7,551 bases of DNA from Muribaculaceae bacterium. Its GTDB lineage: Bacteria > Bacteroidota > Bacteroidia > Bacteroidales > Muribaculaceae. The notes under the pieces are model-generated. The model had not been told where the DNA came from and did no database searches. It saw only the letters and a list, made by a program, of their open reading frames with translations. Each line of letters starts with the position of its first letter. Positions within the stretch are counted from its first letter, which is position 1. Made by a program: the position numbers and the translations under genes. The DNA lies in contig JAFLTK010000270.1 in the NCBI GenBank assembly GCA_022511505.1, positions 1-7,551 on the forward strand, given 5' to 3'. Below are positions 1 to 6,427 of this stretch, piece after piece.

Positions 1-51
1 AGTACGCGTCTGGGGGGCGTGTGGTCGGAAGTTCGAATCTTCTCACCCCGA
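1..51 (+). tRNA. tRNA-Pro (anticodon GGG), 5' end outside the window
   Basis: This is the 3' two thirds of a tRNA that inserts proline at CCC/CCU codons. The anticodon stem pairs 5-9 (CGCGT) with 17-21 (GCGTG), two of the pairs being G-U. The loop 10-16 is C-T-GGG-G-G, with anticodon GGG at 12-14. A five-base variable loop (22-26) follows, then a T-arm with stem 27-31/39-43 and loop TTCGAAT (32-38). The acceptor strand is 44-50 (CACCCCG) and the discriminator is A51. G at position 72 implies a C1-G72 pair; with A73 and G35-G36 this is the bacterial proline tRNA signature. CCA is not encoded (CAAAA follows), so it would be added after transcription. A long variable arm (Leu/Ser type) was considered and rejected because the classical five-base variable loop fits better. 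Confidence 0.88.
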
Positions 52-59
52 CAAAATTA

Positions 60-102
60 AAAAAGTCGCTGTAATCGAATAGGTTATGGCGATTTTTATT
101 TT
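60..102 (+). terminator. Rho-independent terminator of the tRNA-Pro transcript
   Basis: A hairpin lies eight bases after the tRNA. Bases 66-74 pair with 84-92 without interruption (two G-U pairs). The stem continues as AAAAA (60-64) against TTTTT (93-97) with a single bulged G65, and the loop is nine bases (75-83). The transcript then runs into ATTTT. The stem is AT-rich at its base, so strength is uncertain, but position and U-tract fit a tRNA terminator. Confidence 0.6.
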
Positions 103-201
103 ACCCTTGTCAGATTCGCTGCGCCGATTCCGTGGCTCAGTAGCAAACCGGTGGGAGAATGTGTTCAATTATGTTAAAAGGGGACAGAGGGCGTGAATGT
201 G

Positions 202-230
202 TTGACAATTTTGTGTAATTTTGTAATTTG
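202..230 (+). promoter_or_regulatory. Candidate promoter of the TPR gene
   Basis: TTG at 202-204 (within TTGACA) lies 19 bp before TAATTTG at 224-230, which is one base short of the Bacteroidota -7 consensus TAnnTTTG. A perfect TAnnTTTG match, TAATTTTG at 216-223, has no -33 element at the right distance. Either could be used. The AT-rich stretch 203-250 is the only promoter-like DNA between the tRNA terminator and the gene; 103-201 holds nothing else I can recognise. Confidence 0.35.
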
Positions 231-267
231 CAATTAAGAAATCGAGTTTAGGACGTCATTTGCAATT

Positions 268-2319
268 ATGAAAGCGAGAATTGGATATATTGTCAGGGTG
301 CTGTTGGCGGTCATTGGGCTGGCAACGGCCGGGGTTGCGCATGGTCAGATTAATACCGACCAGGTTATGCGCATCGGTCGCAATACACTCTACTTTGAGG
401 ACTATCTGCTTTCTATTCAGTATTTTAATCAAGTTATCAGCGTTAAGCCCCAACTTGCACAGCCTTATTTTTATCGCGCTGTAGCCAAGTTGAATCTCGA
501 GGATTATGCCGGTGCATATAGCGACGCCGGAGAGGCGATTGAGCGCAATCCTTTTATCACTGACGCATACGAGGTCAGAGGTGTCGCGGCGCAAAATATG
601 GGTCGCTTTGAGGATGCGATTGCCGACTATGACCGCGCGCTTGCAATGCTTCCCGAGAATCGCGGGATTATGTTCAACAAGGCGATAGCCCAAGAGGAGT
701 TAAAGGACTATGACGGGGCGCGCGAGACGCTTAAGAAACTGATTGAGCGCTATCCGTCGTTTGAAAACGCCTACTTGGGACGGGCGCGCCTATCGATAGC
801 CGAGGGCGACACGACGGCGGCGCTCGGGGATATTGACCGCGCGATTGAGATTAACAAGAATGCGATGAACGCATATATCATGCGTGCCGACCTTGCTATT
901 GCTCGAGACACGCTTCTCGAAGGCGCTCTTGAGGATATGAACGAGGCGATAAGGCTTCAACCTCATTTCACGGGTCTATTTATCAACCGCGCCTACATAC
1001 GCTACAAACTTGACGACTATTTTGGGGCGATGGCCGATTTTGACTATGCCATCCAACTTGAGCCAAACAACACGGTCGCTATCTTCAACCGCGGTTTGCT
1101 ACGGGCCGAGACGCGCGACGACAATAAGGCTATCGAGGACTTCTCGCGTGTGCTTAAGTTGAATCCCAACGACTATAAAGCCCTGTATAACAGGGCGATG
1201 CTCTATCGCCAGATTGGCAGCCTCAAGGAGGCGATTGCCGACCTCGACCGCGTCATCGAGGCTTTCCCCGACTTTGCAGCAGCCTATTTCGTCCGGTTTG
1301 ATTGCAAGCGCCTTGCAGGTGACCGCAGTGCCGAGGCAGACTATAACAAGTCGCTCACGTTGGCCAAAAAACGCGTCCACCGCAGTCCGCTCGACGGCAC
1401 GCCATACGCGGCTCCTACCGACGACGAGGTGGCCCTTGACGAGCACAATAGTGACACTCAGGAGGAGATAACGCGGCGCTTCACGTCGTTGACGACCATC
1501 GAGGACAACACTACCGATACCCGCGAATATAACAGCAAAGATATTCGCGGCAAGGTTCAAGACCGCAATGTAGCCGTGGCGATTGAACCAATCTTTGTGG
1601 TCACGTTCTATGACGACCCGACCGAACTCAAGCCGGGTGGTGACTACGTCCGCGAGGTCGACGACATCAACTCTACGCGCATACTTCGCTCGCCGCTGCG
1701 CGTGACCAACCGTGAGCCGTCGATGACCGACGACGAGACAACGCGTCGCCACTTCAGTTCGGTTGACTACTACAATTCTTATCTTGCGTCCCACGCTCCA
1801 CGCACTATCGACTACTTTGGCCGCGCAATGGACCTGATGACGCTTCGCGACTATGCGGCGGCAATTACCGACTTTGACCGTTGCGTCGAAATGTCGCCCG
1901 ACTTTGCCCTCGGTTACTTTATGCGTGCGATTGCGCGCTACAAACTATCGACGCTCGACGAGGTCAATCCGGCGCAGGATGTGGCCAATGGTGGCGGCAA
2001 CCTGCACCTCGACGACCGCCGTGCGACGGTTCGCGCTATTGTCGACGATCTTGACACGACCTTGAAACTGTCGCCCCAGATGTCGATTGCCCATTTCAAC
2101 AAGGGTGTGGTGCTCCTCGAGGCCGACGACCTGACGGGCGCGCTTGCCGCCTTTGGCAAAGCGATTGAACTTAAACCTGATTTTGGCGAGGCTTTCTATA
2201 ATCGCGGGTATGTCTATTTCTTGCTCGGCAATCGCGATGCCGGAGCCGCCGACCTGAGTAAAGCCGGCGAACTGGGCGTAGTGTCGTCCTACAACCTGCT
2301 GAAACGCATGAACAAGTAG
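268..2319 (+). CDS. Exported tetratricopeptide-repeat (TPR) protein with two TPR blocks
   Basis: This 683-residue protein has an N-terminal signal peptide: basic Met-Lys-Ala-Arg start, hydrophobic core at about 8-22, and probable signal peptidase I cleavage after Ala-His-Gly26. It should therefore be periplasmic or outer-membrane associated. About ten consecutive 34-residue TPR units fill residues 32-368, many ending in the pattern A-I-x-L-x-P-x. A non-TPR stretch of about 145 residues follows (about 369-512), polar and acidic, with a short hydrophobic strand around 437-447. A second block of about four TPRs runs from 515 to 676; its second unit is broken by an insertion of about 20-25 residues rich in Gly, Asn and Asp. 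TPR arrays are protein-docking solenoids; no catalytic motif is visible and the partner is unknown. The ATG at 268 is chosen because the signal peptide begins there; only a weak AGGA 14 bases upstream precedes it. It is a single-gene unit, convergent with rng. Confidence 0.9.
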   Translation: MKARIGYIVRVLLAVIGLATAGVAHGQINTDQVMRIGRNTLYFEDYLLSIQYFNQVISVKPQLAQPYFYRAVAKLNLEDYAGAYSDAGEAIERNPFITDAYEVRGVAAQNMGRFEDAIADYDRALAMLPENRGIMFNKAIAQEELKDYDGARETLKKLIERYPSFENAYLGRARLSIAEGDTTAALGDIDRAIEINKNAMNAYIMRADLAIARDTLLEGALEDMNEAIRLQPHFTGLFINRAYIRYKLDDYFGAMADFDYAIQLEPNNTVAIFNRGLLRAETRDDNKAIEDFSRVLKLNPNDYKALYNRAMLYRQIGSLKEAIADLDRVIEAFPDFAAAYFVRFDCKRLAGDRSAEADYNKSLTLAKKRVHRSPLDGTPYAAPTDDEVALDEHNSDTQEEITRRFTSLTTIEDNTTDTREYNSKDIRGKVQDRNVAVAIEPIFVVTFYDDPTELKPGGDYVREVDDINSTRILRSPLRVTNREPSMTDDETTRRHFSSVDYYNSYLASHAPRTIDYFGRAMDLMTLRDYAAAITDFDRCVEMSPDFALGYFMRAIARYKLSTLDEVNPAQDVANGGGNLHLDDRRATVRAIVDDLDTTLKLSPQMSIAHFNKGVVLLEADDLTGALAAFGKAIELKPDFGEAFYNRGYVYFLLGNRDAGAADLSKAGELGVVSSYNLLKRMNK

Positions 2320-2321
2320 TG

Positions 2322-2359
2322 AAAAAAAGCCCGGGCGCCGATGACGGGGCACCCGGGTT
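2322..2359 (-). terminator. Terminator of the rng transcription unit, possibly bidirectional
   Basis: CCCGGG at 2330-2335 pairs with CCCGGG at 2352-2357, continued inside by GCC (2337-2339) with GGC (2348-2350) after one C-A mismatch, leaving an eight-base loop. Seven A residues at 2322-2328 become a U-tract immediately after the hairpin when read on the minus strand. It is therefore a canonical terminator for rng, about 75 bases past the rng stop. It begins nine bases after the TPR stop and could also end that transcript, but on the + strand only TT follows the stem. Confidence 0.8.
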
Positions 2360-2380
2360 GGTCGGTTAACGGAGGTTGGC

Positions 2381-2447
2381 AAGGGTTGTTGCTCCTCGTT
2401 GAGAGGTTTTGCTATCCTTAGTTGGGATGGTTTGCTATTCCTCGTTG
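2381..2447 (-). repeat. Three imperfect tandem repeats of about 23 bp across the rng stop codon
   Basis: Read on the minus strand, three consecutive units begin with CAAC: 2447-2425 (23 bp), 2424-2402 (23 bp) and 2401-2381 (21 bp). The first two match at 17 of 23 positions and share ATAGCAAA. The first and third share CAACGAGGA, and the third lacks the ATA before GCAA. Unit 1 encodes the last residues (Asn-Glu-Glu) and the TAG stop of rng; the others are 3' untranslated. The unit length is not a multiple of three, so the repeats do not reflect a protein repeat. Confidence 0.6.
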
Positions 2448-4057
2448 TTACTTCGATTCTTTGCTCGGTTTTTGGATTTGGATGCCGACGAGTCGACATC
2501 TTTTTCTTCCTGTAGGTCAATCTCGGCGCCGTCGGGTCCGATGACTCGATACTGGAGGTAGGCCAGAGACTGGTCAGGGAGGATTTTGAATTTTCGGCCG
2601 GTCTCGAGTCGCCAGCGTCGATAGAGCGAGATGATGCCTTTCTTGATGTATGCGTCAACAAAGGGGTGGACATAGATGGTGAAGCCGTTGACGTTGAGAT
2701 GCTCGGTCAGGTAGTCGATTTTCTCGCGGAGGGTGTCGGTGAACAGGAGCGAGGGCTGAACTTCGCCTTTGCCGTAGCATGAGGGGCATTTCTCGGTAGT
2801 TGTGATGTCGAGAGCGGGGCGCACGCGCTGGCGGGTAATCTGCATCAAGCCAAACTTGCTGAGGGGAAGGATGTTGTGGCGCGTACGGTCGTTGGCCATC
2901 ACTTCGCGCATGTGCTCATAGAGTTTCTGGCGATGCTCGGCTTTATTCATGTCAATGAAGTCGATGACAATGATGCCGCCCATATCGCGCAGGCGCAACT
3001 GACGCGCAATCTCGTCGGCAGCGCGCAGGTTTACCTCGAGGGCGTTTGACTCCTGGTCGGCGGCCGCTTTGGAGCGGTTGCCCGAGTTGACGTCGATGAC
3101 GTGAAGCGCCTCGGTGTGCTCGATGATGATGTAGGCGCCGCTTTTGAACGAGACCGTTTTGCCAAACGATGATTTGATTTGGCGGGTGATGTTGAAGTGG
3201 TCAAAGATGGGCTCGTCGCGGTCATAGAGTTTGATGATGTCGGCGCGGTCAGGGGCAATCAGCGTGACATATTTGACTATCTGGTCATAAATGTCGCGGT
3301 TGTTGACATATACGCTTTCAAACGACGGGTTGAAGATGTCGCGCAACACACCGACGATGCGGCTTTTTTCTTCATAGACCAGCGCGGGCGATGTGACGGT
3401 TCGAGCCTTTGCAACGGTGTCTTCCCAGGATTTGAGGAGGGTGCGAAGTTCGTTGTTGAGTTCGGCGGCGCCTTTGCCTTCGGCCGAGGTGCGAACGATT
3501 ACACCGAAGTTGCGGGGCTTTATGCTCTCGATGAGTTGGCGCAGACGCAGTTTCTCTTCGGTGGTTTTAATCTTCTGGGATATAGATATTTTCTCGCCAA
3601 AGGGGATGAGGACCATGAAACGGCCGGTGAAGGTGATTTCACATGTCAGTCGGGGCCCTTTGGACGAGATTGGCTCTTTGACAATCTGAACGAGCAATTC
3701 CTGGCCGGAGGTGAGAGTTTCGGCGATTGAGCCGTGCTTGTCAATGTCGGGCAGGCGCTTGAGTTTGGAGATGTTGACGTTTTTTTTCTCCTCGAGAGTC
3801 TGTTTTAGGAAAGCCGAGTAGGAGGCAAAGTGGGGACCAAGGTCCAAGTAATGGAGGAAAGCGTCTTTCTCATAACCGACGTTCACAAAGGCGGCATTCA
3901 ACCCCGGCATCAGTTTTTTGACTTTTGCGAGGTAAATGTCGCCGACGGCGTATGCCAGATTTCGCGATTCTTTCTGCAAAGAAACCAATCGCGAGTCTTC
4001 GAGCAAGGCAATCGAAGCCTCGTCGGGCTGAACGTCTACAATAAGTTCGCTTTTCAT
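2435..4057 (-). CDS. rng: Ribonuclease G / RNase E family endoribonuclease
   Basis: The 540-residue protein is a single-strand-specific endoribonuclease of the RNase E/G family, acting in rRNA maturation and mRNA decay in the cytoplasm. An S1 RNA-binding fold covers about 35-141; it is split by a charged insertion at about 74-112, usual in Bacteroidota. The RNase H-like/DNase I-like catalytic region follows. Its two metal-binding aspartates are in HVIDVNSG (Asp322) and IVIDFIDM (Asp366), and the zinc-link cysteines are in CPSCYGKG (Cys424, Cys427). The small C-terminal domain includes the HPF motif near 464. The end, about 520-540, is a Ser/Lys/Asn-rich tail. There is no long RNase E-like degradosome scaffold; length is close to E. 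coli RNase G (489 aa). It is the last gene of the HU, 29-aa protein, rng cluster. Its leader carries a strong dyad (4077-4123), and a terminator lies at 2322-2359. Confidence 0.95.
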   Translation of the reverse strand: MKSELIVDVQPDEASIALLEDSRLVSLQKESRNLAYAVGDIYLAKVKKLMPGLNAAFVNVGYEKDAFLHYLDLGPHFASYSAFLKQTLEEKKNVNISKLKRLPDIDKHGSIAETLTSGQELLVQIVKEPISSKGPRLTCEITFTGRFMVLIPFGEKISISQKIKTTEEKLRLRQLIESIKPRNFGVIVRTSAEGKGAAELNNELRTLLKSWEDTVAKARTVTSPALVYEEKSRIVGVLRDIFNPSFESVYVNNRDIYDQIVKYVTLIAPDRADIIKLYDRDEPIFDHFNITRQIKSSFGKTVSFKSGAYIIIEHTEALHVIDVNSGNRSKAAADQESNALEVNLRAADEIARQLRLRDMGGIIVIDFIDMNKAEHRQKLYEHMREVMANDRTRHNILPLSKFGLMQITRQRVRPALDITTTEKCPSCYGKGEVQPSLLFTDTLREKIDYLTEHLNVNGFTIYVHPFVDAYIKKGIISLYRRWRLETGRKFKILPDQSLAYLQYRVIGPDGAEIDLQEEKDVDSSASKSKNRAKNRSNNEE

Positions 4058-4076
4058 TGAATGGATAAATTAACAA

Positions 4077-4123
4077 CATGGCCGCCGCCTATCAACTGAA
4101 ACAGTGGAACGGGCGCGGCCATG
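4077..4123 (-). promoter_or_regulatory. Long symmetric hairpin in the rng 5' leader
   Basis: Arms 4077-4089 and 4111-4123 pair over nine bases (CATGGCCGC at the base), then two mismatches, then CC/GG. The apex holds a second stem, ACTG (4095-4098) with CAGT (4102-4105), and CT/AG pairs lie between. Every part is centred on base 4100. It sits 20 bases before the rng start and 45 bases after the 29-aa gene's stop. No U-tract follows on either strand, so it is not a classical terminator. A processing or autoregulatory leader structure is an inference. Confidence 0.55.
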
Positions 4124-4167
4124 GATACGTTTTAAATGTCTTTTTAGAGGCAAGAGACAGGGCCGTC

Positions 4168-4257
4168 TTACTTCTTCTTATGACGATTTTTTCTCAGGCG
4201 TTTTTTGCGCTTGTGAGTAGCCATCTTGTGGCCTTTTCTTTTCTTTCCGCTGGGCAT
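4168..4257 (-). CDS. Very basic 29-residue protein, probably ribosome/RNA-binding (COX24/mS38-like)
   Basis: The reading frame ATG (4257-4255) to TAA (4170-4168) encodes 29 residues. It begins MPSGKKRKGHKMATHKRKKR and ends LRKNRHKKK. Eighteen of 29 residues are Lys, Arg or His, and there are no acidic residues. Short Bacteroidota proteins of this form (Lys/Arg blocks around an H-K-M core) occur as stand-alone genes, and they resemble the C-terminal COX24/AURKAIP1 (mS38) domain of mitochondrial small-subunit proteins. I recall that assignment rather than having tested it. The composition suits burial in rRNA, so a ribosomal or RNA-binding role is inferred. It lies 117 bp downstream of the HU gene and 110 bp upstream of rng, on the same strand. 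It is short enough to be missed by gene callers with a length cutoff. Confidence 0.85.
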   Translation of the reverse strand: MPSGKKRKGHKMATHKRKKRLRKNRHKKK

Positions 4258-4312
4258 GGGTAAAGTTTGTTAAAAGAGTGGTTAATAAAAAATATCGTAG
4301 TTGCGGGTCAAG

Positions 4313-4352
4313 CCGGGAAACGACGGCAAGCGATGTGCAATGTCGTCGCCGG
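4313..4352 (-). other. Hairpin between the HU gene and the 29-aa gene
   Basis: CCGG (4313-4316) pairs with CCGG (4349-4352) and ACGAC (4320-4324) with GTCGT (4342-4346), separated by a small internal loop and centred near 4332. On the minus strand a run of six T occurs about 20 bases further on, too far for a normal terminator. It could protect the HU mRNA 3' end, mark a processing site, or be a weak terminator. No convincing promoter for the 29-aa gene was found here. Confidence 0.4.
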
Positions 4353-4374
4353 GTGAAGGGATGAGGTGCAAAAA

Positions 4375-4650
4375 TTATTTGCGAACCTCTTCCATGAACA
4401 CTTTAGAGGGCTTGAACGCGGGGATTTTATGCTCGGGGATGGTGATGGTGATGTTCTTTGAGATGTTGCGAGCAGTCTTTTCCATGCGGGTCTTGACGAT
4501 GAAACTGCCAAATCCACGGAGGTAGACATTGTTACCGCTTGCCAAAGAACCCTTGACAATCTTCATGAACTGCTCAATTGTTTCAAGCACGTTAGCCTTG
4601 TCAAGGCCGGTAGTCTTGGAAATCTCGTTTACAATTTCGGCTTTAGTCAT
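4375..4650 (-). CDS. HU/IHF-family DNA-binding protein
   Basis: This 91-residue protein is of usual HU length and acts as a dimer that binds and bends DNA in the nucleoid. The N-terminal helical dimerisation half runs from 1 to about 40, followed by the turn GFGSF (46-50). The beta-ribbon arm spans about 54-78, and PAFKPSK lies at the start of the last helix. The arm tip reads ARNISKN where classic HU has GRNPQTG, so the DNA-intercalating proline is replaced by Ile63. Lys/Arg residues flanking the arm are kept. A C-terminal helix ends in VRK. The ATG at 4650 starts with the typical MTKAEIV. A promoter with an overlapping dyad lies at 4741-4777. The gene heads the HU, 29-aa protein, rng cluster. 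Which HU paralogue it is cannot be told from the window. Confidence 0.93.
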   Translation of the reverse strand: MTKAEIVNEISKTTGLDKANVLETIEQFMKIVKGSLASGNNVYLRGFGSFIVKTRMEKTARNISKNITITIPEHKIPAFKPSKVFMEEVRK

Positions 4651-4701
4651 TGTTTTGTATTTTTAATGTTTCGTAACTTTATTGTCACCTAATGAAATAG
4701 C

Positions 4702-4739
4702 GCAAAAAATGGCACCGAGAGGGGTGTTTTTCTTTTTGC
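4702..4739 (-). other. Hairpin in the HU gene leader
   Basis: GCAAAAA at 4702-4708 pairs with TTTTTGC at 4733-4739, and CACC (4713-4716) pairs with GGTG (4723-4726) nearer the apex, leaving an internal loop. The predicted HU transcript starts around 4737, so this stem would sit at its very 5' end, where it could stabilise the mRNA or tune translation. On the + strand T-rich DNA follows the inner stem, but no + strand gene ends here. Confidence 0.35.
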
Positions 4740-4740
4740 A

Positions 4741-4777
4741 GTGCAAATATCGCACTTTTTTTTGATTTATCAACAAA
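4741..4777 (-). promoter_or_regulatory. Promoter of the HU gene with an overlapping dyad
   Basis: On the minus strand, TTG (4773-4771) lies 19 bp before GATATTTG (4751-4744), one mismatch from the Bacteroidota -7 consensus TAnnTTTG. An alternative -33 TTTG is at 4777-4774. The -7 element lies inside an inverted repeat, GTGC (4741-4744) and GCAC (4752-4755), with a tract of eight A residues upstream. This suits an operator or bent-DNA control. The rest of the 176-bp gap after the HAD gene shows no gene. Confidence 0.5.
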
Positions 4778-4826
4778 TAATCGACTATTTTTTCGGCTAT
4801 AGGTGTCAAAATTAGGCATTTCCGCA

Positions 4827-5612
4827 TTAAAAATGGTCGATTTGGGGCAAAAAGTCGGCAACTTGTGACAGAGAGTCGACTCGGGTGACGTTGTGACGGA
4901 AAGTTCCTTCATAGTGTCGCTCCGGGTCAAGATGTATGGCCAGCCACCCGGCATTGACTGCGCCGACGATGTCGGTAAAGTGGTTGTCGCCAATCATCAG
5001 ATGGGCCTCGGGGTTGAGGTTGCCGGCCATTTTCATCGCGTGGTCAAAGATTTGGCGGTCGGGCTTGGTGACGTTGATGTCTTCACTGAGGACGATGCAC
5101 TCAACGCTGTTGTCGACGCCGGCGGTTGCAAGTTTTTTCTCCTGGATGCCGCGGAAACCGTTGGAGAGCACGCCGATATGATAGCCGCGCTCGACAAGGA
5201 TGTCCATCAGGTAGTTGATGCCGTCGATTTTAGCGGGGCACTCGGCGAGAATGTTCAAATAAAGCGGGTCGAGAGTGCGAGCAGTCTCGACGGCAAGGTC
5301 GGGGTCACAGCCGGCCTCGCGGAGCGGGGCAACAAAGCGCTCGACTCTGAGAAAGTCGCTGTCAATCTTGCCGTGGTTATACTGCTCCCAGAGCATGCGG
5401 TTGTAGTGCTCATAACATTCAATCCACGCAGCCGTGTCCGCAAAAAGGTCTTGCAACAGAGGCGTCTGTTCATAGACGGCGGCCATCGCCGTGCGTGAAT
5501 TTTGTGTAAAATTAACAATTGTGTCGTCGATGTCAAACCACACCCATCTTATGGCGCTGTAGCGAGCCGATAGGGTAGGATGCAGCGGACGATGCGGTGG
5601 TTGGTGTTCCAT
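4827..5612 (-). CDS. HAD-superfamily hydrolase, YjjG/YfnB-like (probable nucleotidase or phosphatase)
   Basis: The 261-residue protein has all four haloacid dehalogenase motifs. Motif I is FDIDDT, with nucleophile Asp27 and acid/base Asp29. Motif II is VLSNG (Ser150). Motif III is TKPD (Lys183). Motif IV is IGDN followed by TD (Asp209, Asp214). A helical C1-type cap lies between about 33 and 130. Layout and motif spacing fit the YjjG/YfnB group; E. coli YjjG is a pyrimidine 5'-nucleotidase acting on damaged or non-canonical nucleotides. The substrate here is not proven. About 20 residues before motif I (Pro- and His-rich) exceed the usual short N-terminus, but no better downstream ATG exists. 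It follows the yhhQ-type gene by 82 bp on the same strand with no clear promoter or terminator between, so co-transcription is likely. Confidence 0.88.
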   Translation of the reverse strand: MEHQPPHRPLHPTLSARYSAIRWVWFDIDDTIVNFTQNSRTAMAAVYEQTPLLQDLFADTAAWIECYEHYNRMLWEQYNHGKIDSDFLRVERFVAPLREAGCDPDLAVETARTLDPLYLNILAECPAKIDGINYLMDILVERGYHIGVLSNGFRGIQEKKLATAGVDNSVECIVLSEDINVTKPDRQIFDHAMKMAGNLNPEAHLMIGDNHFTDIVGAVNAGWLAIHLDPERHYEGTFRHNVTRVDSLSQVADFLPQIDHF

Positions 5613-5694
5613 AATTTTTTTAAGACGTGAAAAGTGATGAATGGTTCTATGTGTAGAATATATTAAGTGAAATCAAAGGGATGGCCTGCCGATA

Positions 5695-6402
5695 CTACAG
5701 GCGAGGAAACAGAGAATATGCCGTTGAACGCGGGTCATCAGTCGTGTCGCCGCCTTCGAGCCGCCTCAGACGCCCGACGACGGCAATCGTGACCGGCAGG
5801 ATTAATATCTCATAGACGGTTTTCAGCAGCGTCTGAGTGACGATGAGCGTTACGATTGTCGGTATCGAGAGGATGCCGGCAAAGGCTATAGGGAAAAATA
5901 TCAGCGAGTCGGCACCTTCGCCAAGGATGGTCGAGGCGATGGCGCGGACCGAGAAATGCCGACGCCCCGAGGCTGCTTTCATTCGCGACATGACAATAGC
6001 GTTGACCATCGACCCGATGAGAAACGCGATAAACGACGCGGCAAAGATGCGCGGGACGGCGCCAAAGACGGTTGCCATCGCCTCTTGAGCGGTCCACTCG
6101 GCCGAGCCGGGAAGGGCGACGGCCAGTTGCAACATCAGCGATACTGCCAGATTGGCCGCGAAGCCTATCCAAATCATCAAGCGAGCCTTGTTGAAACCAT
6201 AGATTTCAACAACACAGTCATTTATAATGTAAGCAATGGGAAAGGTGATAACCCCGGCCGTGATGGTCATAGGCCCGAGGTCGATAGTCTTTATCTCAAC
6301 AAGGTTGCTGATTATCAGACAGCAACAAAAGATGACGGTCATCAGCATATACAATGCCGAGACGCGCGGAGCGTGACGCTGATTTTGTTGACAGGTGTTC
6401 AT
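5695..6402 (-). CDS. yhhQ: Queuosine-precursor transporter, YhhQ/QPTR family
   Basis: This integral inner-membrane protein (235 residues from the chosen start) belongs to the family that imports queuosine precursors (preQ0, preQ1 or related bases) for tRNA wobble modification. About six hydrophobic segments are visible. The family signature FPIAYIINDCVVEIYG (about 54-69) carries Asn61, Asp62 and Glu66. Later come AFLIGSMVNAIVMSRMK, with Asn134, and ASTILGEGADSLIFF, in the helix facing the pore. The C-terminal about 25 residues are polar and cytoplasmic. ATG at 6402 is preferred to the in-frame GTG at 6459, because the 19 extra residues are polar and unlike the family, and the upstream DNA carries an mRNA-leader hairpin. 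A perfect Bacteroidota promoter lies at 6497-6527. Exact substrate is not determinable here. Confidence 0.9.
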   Translation of the reverse strand: MNTCQQNQRHAPRVSALYMLMTVIFCCCLIISNLVEIKTIDLGPMTITAGVITFPIAYIINDCVVEIYGFNKARLMIWIGFAANLAVSLMLQLAVALPGSAEWTAQEAMATVFGAVPRIFAASFIAFLIGSMVNAIVMSRMKAASGRRHFSVRAIASTILGEGADSLIFFPIAFAGILSIPTIVTLIVTQTLLKTVYEILILPVTIAVVGRLRRLEGGDTTDDPRSTAYSLFPRL

Positions 6403-6427
6403 AAGGGTCTTGTTTTTAACGAGGTAC

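Noticed and set aside
1..51. Long-variable-arm tRNA (Leu or Ser) and possible phage attachment site at its 3' end
   Set aside because: A normal five-base variable loop and proline identity bases fit better; no second copy of the tRNA end or integrase is in the window.
171..218. 15-codon + strand frame before the TPR gene
   Set aside because: Too short, no compositional support, and it overlaps the likely promoter.
1099..1794. Long open frame (231 codons) on the minus strand inside the TPR gene
   Set aside because: It is antisense to a clear TPR coding frame, has biased shadow composition rich in Val and Arg, and shows no recognisable family.
1945..2673. 242-codon minus frame spanning the rng end, the terminator and the TPR end
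   Set aside because: It runs through a terminator hairpin and two well-supported genes, with low-complexity Ser/Thr/Arg content and no family.
3179..3730. 183-codon + strand frame inside rng
   Set aside because: It mirrors the rng catalytic region; rng has unmistakable motifs, and the mirror frame has none.
4078..4263. 61-codon + strand frame across the rng leader dyad
   Set aside because: It is antisense to the 29-aa gene and begins inside the palindrome; its hydrophobic run is the complement of Lys codons.
4893..5498. 201-codon + strand frame inside the HAD gene
   Set aside because: It is the complement of the HAD hydrolase with its complete motif set; Val/Asp-rich shadow composition.
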